Shown here: positions 56,345-64,000 of the stretch, piece after piece
Layout: the number at the start of each line of letters is the position of its first letter
Numbering within the stretch: position 1 is the first letter of the stretch
Assembly (NCBI RefSeq): GCF_000217955.3
Contig: NZ_AFOY02000008.1
Location: 248,001-312,000, forward strand
DNA: 64,000 nucleotides
Source: Pseudomonas fluorescens HK44
GTDB taxonomy: Bacteria > Pseudomonadota > Gammaproteobacteria > Pseudomonadales > Pseudomonadaceae
Reading direction: 5' to 3'
The notes under the pieces: model-generated
The model's input: only the letters and a program-made list of their open reading frames with translations
Database searches by the model: none
What the model was told of the DNA's origin: nothing
Translations under genes and position numbers: made by a program

Positions 56345-57151
56345 ATGAACAGCGAAGAACAAACCCTGATCGATGGACTGTTTTCCCGGCTGCAACAGGC
56401 CGAAACGGATTCATCCCCGCGCGATGCCCTGGCCGAAGCGCGGATCAAGGAACATTTGGGCCGCCAGCCTGCGGCGGGCTATTTCATGACTCAGGCGATT
56501 CTGGTGCAAGAGGCGGCGATCAAGAGCCTCGATGAGCAGAACAAACAGCTCACCCAGCAAATTCAGCAACTGCAAGCCGAACTGCAACAAGCCAAGTCCC
56601 AGGCCGCCGCACCGGCACCGGGCAACAGCGGCGGTGGTTTCCTGTCGAGCATCTTCGGTGGCGCCCGTGATCCGCAGCCTGCACCGGCCCAGAGCGCTCC
56701 AGCATCGAGCGGCGGCTGGCGTGAACCGGCGCGACCTTCTGCGCCACCGCCTCAAAACTATGGCGCGCCACAGCAGGGCTTTGGTGCCCCACAGCAAAAC
56801 TTTGGTGCCCCACAACAGAACTACGCGGCACCTCAGCAACAGGCGCCGGCAGCCGGCAGCAGTTTCCTCGGTGGCGCCTTGAAAACCGCAGCCGGCGTGG
56901 CCGGTGGCGTGATGCTGGCGCAGGGCATCAGCAGCCTGTTCCACAGCAACCAGCAGCAGCCGCAGGAAATCGTTGAAGTCATCAAGCAAGAGCCGGCTCA
57001 AGTGAGTGACAACAGCGGCTGGGGCAATGACGACCAGCGTCTGGCCAACAACGATTCCTGGAGCAACAACGACCTAGGCGGGTTTGCAGACGCTGACGAC
57101 AGCAACGACAGCTCATTCTTCGGTGGCGATGACGACGATTCCTTCGTCTGA
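56345..57151 (+). CDS. DUF2076 domain protein
   Basis: A 268-residue protein starting MNSEEQTLIDGLFSRLQQAE. An N-terminal helical part (to about residue 90) is followed by a Pro/Gln/Ala-rich linker with GAPQQxFGAPQQ-like repeats. A Gly-rich hydrophobic segment (TAAGVAGGVMLAQGISSLFH) and an Asp-rich tail (SSFFGGDDDDSFV) complete the DUF2076 pattern. The family has no firm function; export or membrane association is possible. AUG choice: no ribosome binding site supports the longer frame from 56285. Confidence 0.88.
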   Translation: MNSEEQTLIDGLFSRLQQAETDSSPRDALAEARIKEHLGRQPAAGYFMTQAILVQEAAIKSLDEQNKQLTQQIQQLQAELQQAKSQAAAPAPGNSGGGFLSSIFGGARDPQPAPAQSAPASSGGWREPARPSAPPPQNYGAPQQGFGAPQQNFGAPQQNYAAPQQQAPAAGSSFLGGALKTAAGVAGGVMLAQGISSLFHSNQQQPQEIVEVIKQEPAQVSDNSGWGNDDQRLANNDSWSNNDLGGFADADDSNDSSFFGGDDDDSFV

Positions 57152-57289
57152 TACGCCGTTCGTCCGGGGCCTTGTTGCGCCCCGGACTGATTATTCGCGG
57201 AAAAATCCTTCCGACTGGCATACTGGGCGACTTTTCGGACCTTGAGTCTGATCAATCGCCCGCGCTTGTGTGCGCCATGAGGATGTGCG

Positions 57290-57769
57290 GTGAAGAAGAT
57301 CGCGGTGTTCGCCGATGTCCAAAACCTCTATTACACCGTGCGCCAGGCCTACGGTTGTCATTTCAACTACGCCGCCCTCTGGGCTGACGTCAGTCAGCGC
57401 GGGCAGATCGTCGAGGCCTATGCCTACGCCATCGATCGCGGCGACAGCAAGCAGCAGCAATTTCAGCAGATCCTGCGCAACCTCGGTTTCATCGTGAAGC
57501 TCAAGCCCTACATCCAGCGCAGCGACGGCTCGGCCAAGGGCGACTGGGACGTGGGCATCACCCTCGACATCATGGACGCCGCCGATCACGTCGACGAAGT
57601 GGTGCTGGCCTCGGGGGACGGTGATTTCGACATGTTGCTGGAGCGGATCATTGCCAAGCACGGTGTCGAAGCGGTGGCCTATGGCGTGCCGGGGCTCACC
57701 GCCAACTCGCTGATTCGCGCAGCCAGCCGTTACGTGCCGATCGAAGGCGCGTTGCTGCTTAAAAACTGA
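57290..57769 (+). CDS. NYN-domain (LabA/DUF88-like) protein
   Basis: A 159-residue PIN-like NYN domain protein, predicted RNase fold. The acidic residues appear in IAVFADVQNLYY, KGDWDVGITLDIMD and VVLASGDGDFDMLLERI. The start is GTG at 57290. A possible operon with the exonuclease gene follows after 22 bases. Confidence 0.9.
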   Translation: MKKIAVFADVQNLYYTVRQAYGCHFNYAALWADVSQRGQIVEAYAYAIDRGDSKQQQFQQILRNLGFIVKLKPYIQRSDGSAKGDWDVGITLDIMDAADHVDEVVLASGDGDFDMLLERIIAKHGVEAVAYGVPGLTANSLIRAASRYVPIEGALLLKN

Positions 57770-57791
57770 ATACTGAACGCAAGGAACAGGT

Positions 57792-58403
57792 TTGGAACGC
57801 ATAGCCGTCATCGACTTTGAAACCACCGGAATCTCCCCGAGCAGCAGCTGCCGGGCCACGGAAATTGCCGTGGTGATTCTTGAACAGGGGCGGATTGTCG
57901 ACCGTTACCAAAGCCTGATGAACGCCGGCGTGCGCGTCCCGGCCTTCATCGAGCAACTGACTGGCATCAGCAACGCCATGCTGCGCACCGCGCCCTCGGC
58001 CGAGCAGGTGATGAATGAGGTCAACGAATTCGTCGGTATCACGCCCCTGCTGGCCCACAACGCGGCCTTCGACCAGAAGTTCTGGGACTTTGAACTGGGG
58101 CGGATCAAACGCACACGCTTGCAGAACTTTGCCTGTTCGCTGTTACTCGCCCGCCGCCTGATGCCGGCTGCGCCGAACCACAAACTCGGTACCCTGACCA
58201 CCTTCGCCCAATTGCCCCATACCGGTCAGGCTCACCGGGCCATGGCCGACGCCGAAATGGCCGCCAACCTCACCGCGCATCTGGCGCAGGAGCTGCGGCA
58301 GAAACACGGCTTGCGCGAGTTGTCCCATGATCTGCTGTGCAGCTTGCAGAAAGTGCCGGCGGCGAAGATCAACGAACACCTCAAGCGCCATCGCGGGTTC
58401 TGA
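57792..58403 (+). CDS. DnaQ-like 3'-5' exonuclease
   Basis: A 203-residue DEDDh exonuclease. The ExoI motif is AVIDFETTGISP, ExoII LLAHNAAFDQKFW, and ExoIII is the HRAMADAEMAANL region with the catalytic His and Asp. The start is a TTG (57792) after AAGGAACAGG. It is not the polymerase III proofreading subunit itself, being shorter and without its C-terminal tail. Confidence 0.9.
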   Translation: MERIAVIDFETTGISPSSSCRATEIAVVILEQGRIVDRYQSLMNAGVRVPAFIEQLTGISNAMLRTAPSAEQVMNEVNEFVGITPLLAHNAAFDQKFWDFELGRIKRTRLQNFACSLLLARRLMPAAPNHKLGTLTTFAQLPHTGQAHRAMADAEMAANLTAHLAQELRQKHGLRELSHDLLCSLQKVPAAKINEHLKRHRGF

Positions 58404-58420
58404 CTGCATCACCACTCCAC

Positions 58421-58523
58421 TGTGGGAGCGAGCCTGCTCGCGATAGCTGTCTGTCAGTCACTTGTGTGGTGAGTGTGCCGGCGTCATCGTCGGATCGCCG
58501 CCCGGAGCAAGCTCGCTCCCACA
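58421..58523. repeat. Inverted pair of REP palindromes (GGGAGCGAGCCTGCTCGC type)
   Basis: TGTGGGAGCGAGCCTGCTCG at the left; the right half is the reverse complement of the related AGCTTGCTC variant. Confidence 0.85.
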
Positions 58524-58729
58524 GGGGGCACTACTTCATGCTCACCTCCAACTCGGCGTAGGAAGCTCGACCGTTTTCCAGTAGTGCACTGAGTAGCCTG
58601 CGCGTCGGTTTATAGCCGTGATCTCCGTGCTTTGAAAAGTGTACTGGCCTTATAAACAGGTTTTGTCACTTAAGTTCCGTCCATCGGTTTTCTAAAATAA
58701 CGCTCCTCCGTCCTGCCTTCGAGCGTCCT

Positions 58730-59656
58730 ATGCCTGGTCTACGCCGTTTCCCGTTACCGCTGATGGGGGCCTTTTTCGCGTTGTACGTGATCTGGGGATC
58801 GACCTACCTGGTGATTCGCATCGGCGTGCAGTACTGGCCGCCGCTGATGCTTGGGGGCATTCGTTTTATTGTCGGCGGGACGCTGATGTACGCCTTCCTG
58901 CGCTGGCGCGGTGTGCCGGCGCCGACCTGGCCGCAGTGGAAGGCGGCGGGGCTGATCGGGATTTTGTTGCTCAGTTTTGGCAATGGCGCGGTCAGCATGG
59001 CCGAGCACACGGGCGTGGCCTCTGGCGTTGCGGCATTGGCGGTGGCGACGGTGCCGTTGTTTACCTTGCTCTGCGGATATTTCTGGGGGGCGCGTAATAC
59101 CCGTCTGGAATGGGCGGGGATTGTGCTCGGGCTGATCGGTATCGCCATGCTCAATCTGGGCTCCAATCTGCAATCGAGCCCTTTGGGAGCTGCGCTGCTG
59201 ATTGGTGCGGCGGCAGCCTGGGCGTTTGGTTCGGTTTGGAGCAAGCATTTGCCCTTGCCTCAGGGCGCGATGTCCAGCGCGGCGCAAATGCTCATCGGCG
59301 GCGTGGTGCTGTTGATCGGCAGCGCACTGACGGGCGAACACCTGCAAAGCCTGCCGCCGCTCGAGGGTTGGGTTGCGATGCTGTACCTGGTGGTGTTCGG
59401 CTCGATCGTTGCGTTCAACGCCTATCTGTACCTGCTGAAAAACGTCCGCCCGGCGGCAGCCACCAGTTATGCCTACGTCAACCCGGCAGTGGCGGTGTTG
59501 TTGGGGATCGTTTTTGCCGGAGAACGCATCGGTATCGCCGAGGCATTGGCGATGGCGGTGATCATCAGCGCCGTGGTGTTGATCGGTCTGCCGCAGTGGC
59601 GCCGTGCTCCTGAGCGGCCTGCGGTCTTGGTGCCGACAGAATCCCGTGTGAATTAG
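58730..59656 (+). CDS. EamA-family exporter (YedA-like)
   Basis: A 308-residue inner membrane protein with ten predicted membrane helices in two EamA repeats. The N terminus LMGAFFALYVIWGSTYLVIR and the GGIRFIVGGTLMY segment fit the YedA group of drug/metabolite transporters. The substrate is unknown. It is followed by a 52-base gap to the helicase gene. Confidence 0.88.
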   Translation: MPGLRRFPLPLMGAFFALYVIWGSTYLVIRIGVQYWPPLMLGGIRFIVGGTLMYAFLRWRGVPAPTWPQWKAAGLIGILLLSFGNGAVSMAEHTGVASGVAALAVATVPLFTLLCGYFWGARNTRLEWAGIVLGLIGIAMLNLGSNLQSSPLGAALLIGAAAAWAFGSVWSKHLPLPQGAMSSAAQMLIGGVVLLIGSALTGEHLQSLPPLEGWVAMLYLVVFGSIVAFNAYLYLLKNVRPAAATSYAYVNPAVAVLLGIVFAGERIGIAEALAMAVIISAVVLIGLPQWRRAPERPAVLVPTESRVN

Positions 59657-59708
59657 GGTAAACTGCGCGCCATTGCATACTCGCGCTGATTTTTCCTACG
59701 GTATTCCC

Positions 59709-61043
59709 ATGACTTTCGCCACTCTTGGCCTGATCGAACCCTTGCTGCGCGCCCTTGAGACGCTCGGCTACCAGACTCCGACCCCGGTGCAGACGCAAGC
59801 CATTCCGGCAGTGCTGGCCGGTCGCGACCTGATGGCTGCCGCCCAGACCGGCACCGGCAAGACCGCTGGTTTCGCCGTGCCGCTGTTGCAGTTGCTGGCC
59901 ATGGAAGGGCCGAAAGTCACCAGTAACTCGGTACGTGCGCTGATTCTGGTGCCAACCCGCGAGCTGGCCGAGCAGGTTCATGAAAGCGTGCGTCAGTATG
60001 CCGAGAACCTGCCGCTGAGCACCTACGCAGTGTACGGTGGCGTCAGCATCAACCCGCAAATGATGAAGTTGCGCAAAGGCGTCGACCTACTGGTCGCCAC
60101 GCCTGGTCGCCTGCTGGATCTGTTCCGCCAGAACGCGCTGAAGTTCAACCAGTTGCAAACCCTGGTGCTGGACGAAGCCGACCGCATGCTCGACCTGGGG
60201 TTCTCCGAAGAGCTGGCAAACATTTACAAGGCGCTGCCGAAAAAACGTCAGACGTTGCTGTTCTCCGCGACCTTCTCCGATGCGATTCGCGAGTTGGCCG
60301 GAAAAATGCTCAATGATCCGCTGAGCATCGAAGTCAGCCCGCGTAACGTTGCCGCCAATACCGTCAAGCAATGGGTGGTCACGGTCGACAAGAAGCGCAA
60401 GGCCGAGCTGTTCATTCACTTGCTGCGCAAGAATCGCTGGAAGCAGGTGCTGGTGTTTGCCAAGACCCGCAACGGCGTTGATCAGTTGGTGGAAAAACTC
60501 CAGGGTCTGAGCGTGAATGCCGACGGTATTCACGGCGACAAACCACAAGCCACGCGCCAGCGCGCACTGGACCGTTTCAAGGCCAGCGAAGTGCAGATTC
60601 TGGTCGCTACTGACGTCGCGGCCCGTGGTCTGGATATTGAAGACTTGCCGCTGGTGGTGAACTTCGACCTGCCAATCGTCGCCGAGGACTACATCCACCG
60701 TATCGGTCGCACCGGCCGTGCAGGCGCGACCGGCGAGGCGATTTCGCTGGTGTGTGCCGATGAAGTGAATCAGCTGTCGGCCATCGAGATGCTGACGCGT
60801 CAGACGTTGACCCGCCACATGGAGCAGGACTTCGAGCCTGAACACCGCGTGCCGGACACCGATGCCAGCGGTCAGGTGGTCAAGAAGCCGAAAAAACCGA
60901 AGAAGCCCAAAGTCTCCGGTGGCGGCAAACGCAACCTCGGCAAGTGGGTGGAAAGCGGTGATGCTTCGGCGCCGGAGCCTTCGATCAAGCCAGTGCGCAA
61001 AGTGCCGGTGTTCAATACCGGGCCGCGTAAGCGTAAGCCTTAA
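59709..61043 (+). CDS. DEAD-box RNA helicase, RhlE type
   Basis: A 444-residue helicase. Q motif (GYQTPTPVQTQAIP), motif I AAQTGTGKTAGF, motif II LVLDEADRMLDLGF, motif III FSATF and motif VI HRIGRTGRAG are all present. A basic C-terminal tail rich in Lys and Pro (KKPKKPKKPKVSGGGKR) suggests RNA binding. The ATG at 59709 is chosen (MTFATLGLIEPLLRAL). RhlE-type enzymes assist ribosome assembly and mRNA decay at low temperature. Confidence 0.93.
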   Translation: MTFATLGLIEPLLRALETLGYQTPTPVQTQAIPAVLAGRDLMAAAQTGTGKTAGFAVPLLQLLAMEGPKVTSNSVRALILVPTRELAEQVHESVRQYAENLPLSTYAVYGGVSINPQMMKLRKGVDLLVATPGRLLDLFRQNALKFNQLQTLVLDEADRMLDLGFSEELANIYKALPKKRQTLLFSATFSDAIRELAGKMLNDPLSIEVSPRNVAANTVKQWVVTVDKKRKAELFIHLLRKNRWKQVLVFAKTRNGVDQLVEKLQGLSVNADGIHGDKPQATRQRALDRFKASEVQILVATDVAARGLDIEDLPLVVNFDLPIVAEDYIHRIGRTGRAGATGEAISLVCADEVNQLSAIEMLTRQTLTRHMEQDFEPEHRVPDTDASGQVVKKPKKPKKPKVSGGGKRNLGKWVESGDASAPEPSIKPVRKVPVFNTGPRKRKP

Positions 61044-61054
61044 GCCCCCGACAA

Positions 61055-61082
61055 TGATCGTTCCCACGTGTGGGAACGATCA
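61055..61082. terminator. Perfect 28-base palindrome between convergent genes
   Basis: TGATCGTTCCCACG meets its exact reverse complement CGTGGGAACGATCA. Similar palindromes are frequent between genes in P. fluorescens, from memory. It overlaps the end of the flavoprotein gene by three bases and probably helps to end both transcripts, though T-runs are absent. Confidence 0.6.
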
Positions 61083-62321
61083 GCTTCTGTGTTTCAGCCA
61101 CTCCACCATCCCCAACCCCGCCGCTCGTCCACTGGCGAAACACGCGGTCAGTAGATAGCCACCCGTTGGCGCTTCCCAATCGAGCATTTCCCCCGCGCAG
61201 AACACACCGGGCAATTGCTTGAGCATCAGGTTTTCATTCATCGCCTCGAACGTCACGCCGCCGGCACTGCTGATGGCTTCGTCCAATGGGCGGGTGTTGA
61301 CCAGTGTCAGCGGCAAGGCCTTGATCGCGCAGGCCAGTAAAAGTGGGTCAGTGAAGCATTCGGCGGGTGTCAGTTCGCGCAACAGTGCAGCCTTGACGCC
61401 ATCAAGGCCGAGTTGGCTGTGCAAGTGTTTGGCCATGGAGCGTGAACCGCGGGGTTTACTCAGTGCCGCCTGGATTTTATCCACAGGCCTGCCGGGCAGC
61501 AGGTCGAGGTGAAGGGTGGCCGAGCCGGTCTGATTGATGCTCTCGCGGATCGGTGCCGACAACGCATAAATCAAACTGCCTTCGATGCCGGTGGCGGTGA
61601 TCACGCATTCGCCGAGTCGCGGGGCATCGTCATTGAGGCCAATGGCGATATTTTTCAGCGGGGCCCCGGCGAATTTGCTGACCATCAGCTCGCTCCAGGC
61701 CTTCACCTCGAAACCACAATTGCTCGGTTGCAACGGTGCCAGGGCAATCGCGCGTTGCGCAAGCGGCTGCATCCAGGCGCCATCCGAGCCCAAACGGGAC
61801 CAGCTGCCGCCACCCAGCGCCAGTAACAGCGCATCGGCGCTGATCGCTTTCTCACCGTCAGGGCTATCGATACGCAGGCTGCCATCGGCGTTCCAGCCCA
61901 GCCAACGGTGGCGGGTGTGGATAACAACGCCGGCATCGCGCAGGCGTTTGAGCCAGGCGCGCAGTAGCGGGGCGGCCTTCATGTCGGTCGGAAACACTCG
62001 GCCAGAGCTGCCGATGAACGTTTCGATACCCAACCCATGAATCCACTGGCACAAGGCTTCAGCGCCGAATTCGCGTAGCAACGGGGCAATGTGCGGAGCG
62101 CGCTCGGCATAACGCGCCAGAAATGCCGGGTAGGCTTCGGAATGGGTAATGTTCATGCCGCCGACGCCGGCCAGCAGGAATTTGCGGCCCACCGAGGGCA
62201 TGCCGTCGTACAGATCGACCTTGACCCCCGCCTGGCTCAGCACCTCGGCGGCCATCAGGCCGGCAGGGCCGCCACCGATGATGGCGACGTGGTGAGGGAG
62301 GTTGGCGGAGGGCTGGGTCAT
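61080..62321 (-). CDS. TIGR03862-type flavoprotein (HI0933-like)
   Basis: A 413-residue FAD protein. The dinucleotide motif HHVAIIGGGPAGLMAAEVLS is near the N terminus and the C-terminal PTGGYLLTACFASGRAAGLG region is diagnostic of the HI0933-like group. The ATG at 62321 (MTQPSANLPHH) is preferred over 62357 because the family starts there. The electron acceptor and substrate are unknown. Confidence 0.88.
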   Translation of the reverse strand: MTQPSANLPHHVAIIGGGPAGLMAAEVLSQAGVKVDLYDGMPSVGRKFLLAGVGGMNITHSEAYPAFLARYAERAPHIAPLLREFGAEALCQWIHGLGIETFIGSSGRVFPTDMKAAPLLRAWLKRLRDAGVVIHTRHRWLGWNADGSLRIDSPDGEKAISADALLLALGGGSWSRLGSDGAWMQPLAQRAIALAPLQPSNCGFEVKAWSELMVSKFAGAPLKNIAIGLNDDAPRLGECVITATGIEGSLIYALSAPIRESINQTGSATLHLDLLPGRPVDKIQAALSKPRGSRSMAKHLHSQLGLDGVKAALLRELTPAECFTDPLLLACAIKALPLTLVNTRPLDEAISSAGGVTFEAMNENLMLKQLPGVFCAGEMLDWEAPTGGYLLTACFASGRAAGLGMVEWLKHRS

Positions 62322-62375
62322 GGCGTGAGCTGCGGTTCGGCGGAATAGGGCGGGCATTCTAGCAGCAGCAAATAG

Positions 62376-62460
62376 TGTGGGAGCGAGCTTGCTCGCGAAG
62401 GCGATGGGACATTCAACATCTATGTAACTGACAGACCGCTATCGCGAGCAAGCTCGCTCA
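62376..62460. repeat. Inverted pair of REP palindromes, right half truncated
   Basis: TGTGGGAGCGAGCTTGCTCG is matched by the inverse GCGAGCAAGCTCGCTC, but the usual final CCACA is missing. Confidence 0.8.
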
Positions 62461-62553
62461 CCTGTTATTTAGGTGTATTCAATAATCTGATCAAAAAATA
62501 GCCACAGCTTTGCAGGCTGTGTGCAGCATGGGCTGTAGGTCCTTTCACTCAGG

Positions 62554-62598
62554 TTATCCACAGGCCGTTCCACAGGCATTGTGGGTAAAGCATCCACA
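62554..62598. promoter_or_regulatory. Cluster of DnaA-box-like sequences
   Basis: A perfect DnaA box TTATCCACA (62554-62562) is followed by an inverted one-mismatch box TGTGGGTAA (62580-62588) and weaker boxes (CGTTCCACA at 62566-62574, GCATCCACA at 62590-62598). An AT-rich stretch lies just upstream (62463-62501). The arrangement resembles a DnaA-binding or titration site between genes. Binding was not shown. Confidence 0.45.
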
Positions 62599-62600
62599 GC

Positions 62601-63521
62601 TCAATGACAACCTGATGACTGCCAGACCCGTTGCGCGCTGTGATGGAGGATGCCATGGCGTCGCGCCAGGGCCTGGCGGTCCTTGCTGTAGCCGCCGCCG
62701 ATCACCCCGACCACCGGGATGTCACGCCCCAGGCAATGGCGCAATACGCTTTCGTCGCGGGCGGCGACGCCTTCATCGGTCAGTTTCAGGTAGCCCAACG
62801 CATCGTCTTTATGCACATCGACACCGGCGTCATACAGCACCAGGTCGGGCTGATAGAGCGGCAGCAGGTAATTCAACGCGTCATCGACCACTTTCAAGTA
62901 GTCCTGATCGCCCATGCCCATGGGCAGCGGGATGTCCCAATCGCTTTTGGCCTTGCGTGCGGGAAAGTTCTTTTCGCAATGAAGGGAAACCGTCACCGCG
63001 TCCGGGGTATGTTCCAGTATGCGTGCAGTCCCATCGCCTTGGTGCACGTCGCAGTCGAAGATCAGTACCCGACCGACGCGACCGCTTTCCAGCAGGTAAT
63101 GGCTGATCACCGCCAGGTCATTGAAGATGCAGAAACCTGCCGGGTGATCGTAATGAGCGTGATGCGTGCCGCCGGCCAGATGACAGGCCATGCCGTGCTC
63201 CAGTGCCTGCTCGGCGGCCAGCAATGAGCCGCCGACAGCACGCACGGTGCGTCGGGCCAGCGCTTCGTTCCACGGCAGGCCGAGCCGCCGCTGGTCTTCG
63301 CGGGACAACTCGCCGCCCATATAGCGTTCGATGTACGCAGGGTCATGGGCGAGGGCGAGAATCTCGGTCGGGCAGATGTCCGGGCGCAGCAATTGGTGAT
63401 CAGCGGTCAGGCCAGTGTCCACCAGGTGATCGCGCAGCAGTCGGAACTTGTCCATGGGAAAGCGATGTTCCGCCGGGAACTCGGGGCTGTAGTCTTCGTG
63501 GTAAATCAGCGGCAGCGACAT
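62601..63521 (-). CDS. Histone-deacetylase-family amidohydrolase
   Basis: A 306-residue zinc hydrolase of the HDAC/AcuC/AphA superfamily. Metal and catalytic residues appear in GGTHHAHYDHPAGFC, IFDCDVHQGDGTA and YDAGVDVHKDDALGYL, with the GGGYSKD loop near the end. Bacterial relatives remove acetyl groups from acetyl-polyamines or proteins; the substrate here is open. Confidence 0.9.
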   Translation of the reverse strand: MSLPLIYHEDYSPEFPAEHRFPMDKFRLLRDHLVDTGLTADHQLLRPDICPTEILALAHDPAYIERYMGGELSREDQRRLGLPWNEALARRTVRAVGGSLLAAEQALEHGMACHLAGGTHHAHYDHPAGFCIFNDLAVISHYLLESGRVGRVLIFDCDVHQGDGTARILEHTPDAVTVSLHCEKNFPARKAKSDWDIPLPMGMGDQDYLKVVDDALNYLLPLYQPDLVLYDAGVDVHKDDALGYLKLTDEGVAARDESVLRHCLGRDIPVVGVIGGGYSKDRQALARRHGILHHSAQRVWQSSGCH

Positions 63522-63598
63522 GGCAATTTCATGGAGTGAATGAGTGAAGGATCCTACCAGCGATGTAGACTTGTTTGCAGGGGAACGGAGGGGGAACG

Positions 63599-64000
63599 AT
63601 GGAGCCGATACTGCAACTCGAAAGCGCGCGGCTGCTGATGCGCCAATGGCGCGATGAGGATTTGCCGGCGTTTGCGGCGATGTGCGCCGACCCGCAGGTC
63701 ATGCGCTACTTTCCGGCGCCCTTGAGCCGTCTGGAAAGCGCGGCATTGATCGGGCGAATCCGTGGTCATTTCGCGGAGCATGGTTACGGTTTGTGGGCGC
63801 TGGAGCGCAAGGACACTGGCGCGTTTATCGGTTTTACCGGATTGGCGGTGGTCGGGTTCGAGGCTTCTTTCACCCCGGCGACTGAAATCGGCTGGCGCCT
63901 GGCTCGTGAGCACTGGGGGTTGGGGTACGCCAGTGAAGCGGCCTGGACCGCTCTGCGTTGCGGCTTTGACCGTTTGGCGCTGGACGAAGTCGTGGCGTTT
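63599..64000 (+). CDS. GNAT-family N-acetyltransferase (truncated by window end)
   Basis: The first 134 codons of a RimJ/RimL-type acetyltransferase: LQLESARLLMRQWRDEDLPA, FIGFTGLAVVG, and the acetyl-CoA site region EIGWRLAREHWGLGYASEAA. GGAGGGGGAACG before the ATG is the ribosome binding site. The gene continues beyond the window. Confidence 0.9.
   Translation, partial: MEPILQLESARLLMRQWRDEDLPAFAAMCADPQVMRYFPAPLSRLESAALIGRIRGHFAEHGYGLWALERKDTGAFIGFTGLAVVGFEASFTPATEIGWRLAREHWGLGYASEAAWTALRCGFDRLALDEVVAF

Overview
The window is chromosomal DNA from a Pseudomonas of the fluorescens/putida kind. Indicators are the gene order rpsF-rpsR-(membrane protein)-rplI-dnaB, azurin beside pncB-nadE, the amaA/amaB pipecolate genes next to a LIV-type transporter, high GC, and nine inverted pairs of Pseudomonas-type REP palindromes between genes. 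Species cannot be fixed from the sequence alone.

Layout. (1) 1-15560 is core genome: a ribosomal protein/helicase cluster, a YgiQ radical SAM protein, a three-gene transglutaminase/ATP-grasp/alpha-E cluster, a LOG-family nucleotide phosphoribohydrolase and azurin. (2) 15873-37184 is a mobile island of about 21.3 kb inserted inside the chromosomal NAD synthetase gene nadE. The 3' part of nadE lies at 15564-15872 and the 5' part at 37185-37708; together they would give a normal-length protein of about 275 residues. (3) 37713-64000 is core genome again: pncB, the ama lysine/pipecolate genes, a branched-chain amino acid ABC transporter behind a good sigma-54 promoter, then housekeeping and hypothetical genes (CDF transporter, HrpB, an endo/exonuclease, YciC-like, DUF2076, NYN, DnaQ-like exonuclease, EamA exporter, RhlE-type helicase, a flavoprotein, an HDAC-like protein and a truncated acetyltransferase).

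The island matches the GInt plan. An operon at one end encodes three tyrosine-recombinase-like proteins and a small HTH/coiled-coil protein (ginA, ginB, ginC, ginD). Cargo follows, with a non-coding far end. The two ends carry imperfect inverted repeats (TTCYWCCCCCC, a 5-8 base spacer, AGTGCMCAATCC) next to a 5-base direct repeat ATCAC. The cargo gene nearest the far end is a complete glutamine-dependent NAD+ synthetase. The element therefore destroys one NAD synthetase and brings a non-homologous-type replacement.

Other cargo looks like defence-related and mobile material. There is an ABC-three-component (DUF2326) operon whose first gene, a small membrane protein, is split by an IS5-family element; removing the IS restores the frame exactly. 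There are also a DUF3800 protein, a Shedu-like (DUF4263) nuclease relic, a GIY-YIG protein, an IS21-family element, an XRE regulator and several unknowns. No REP palindromes were seen inside the island.
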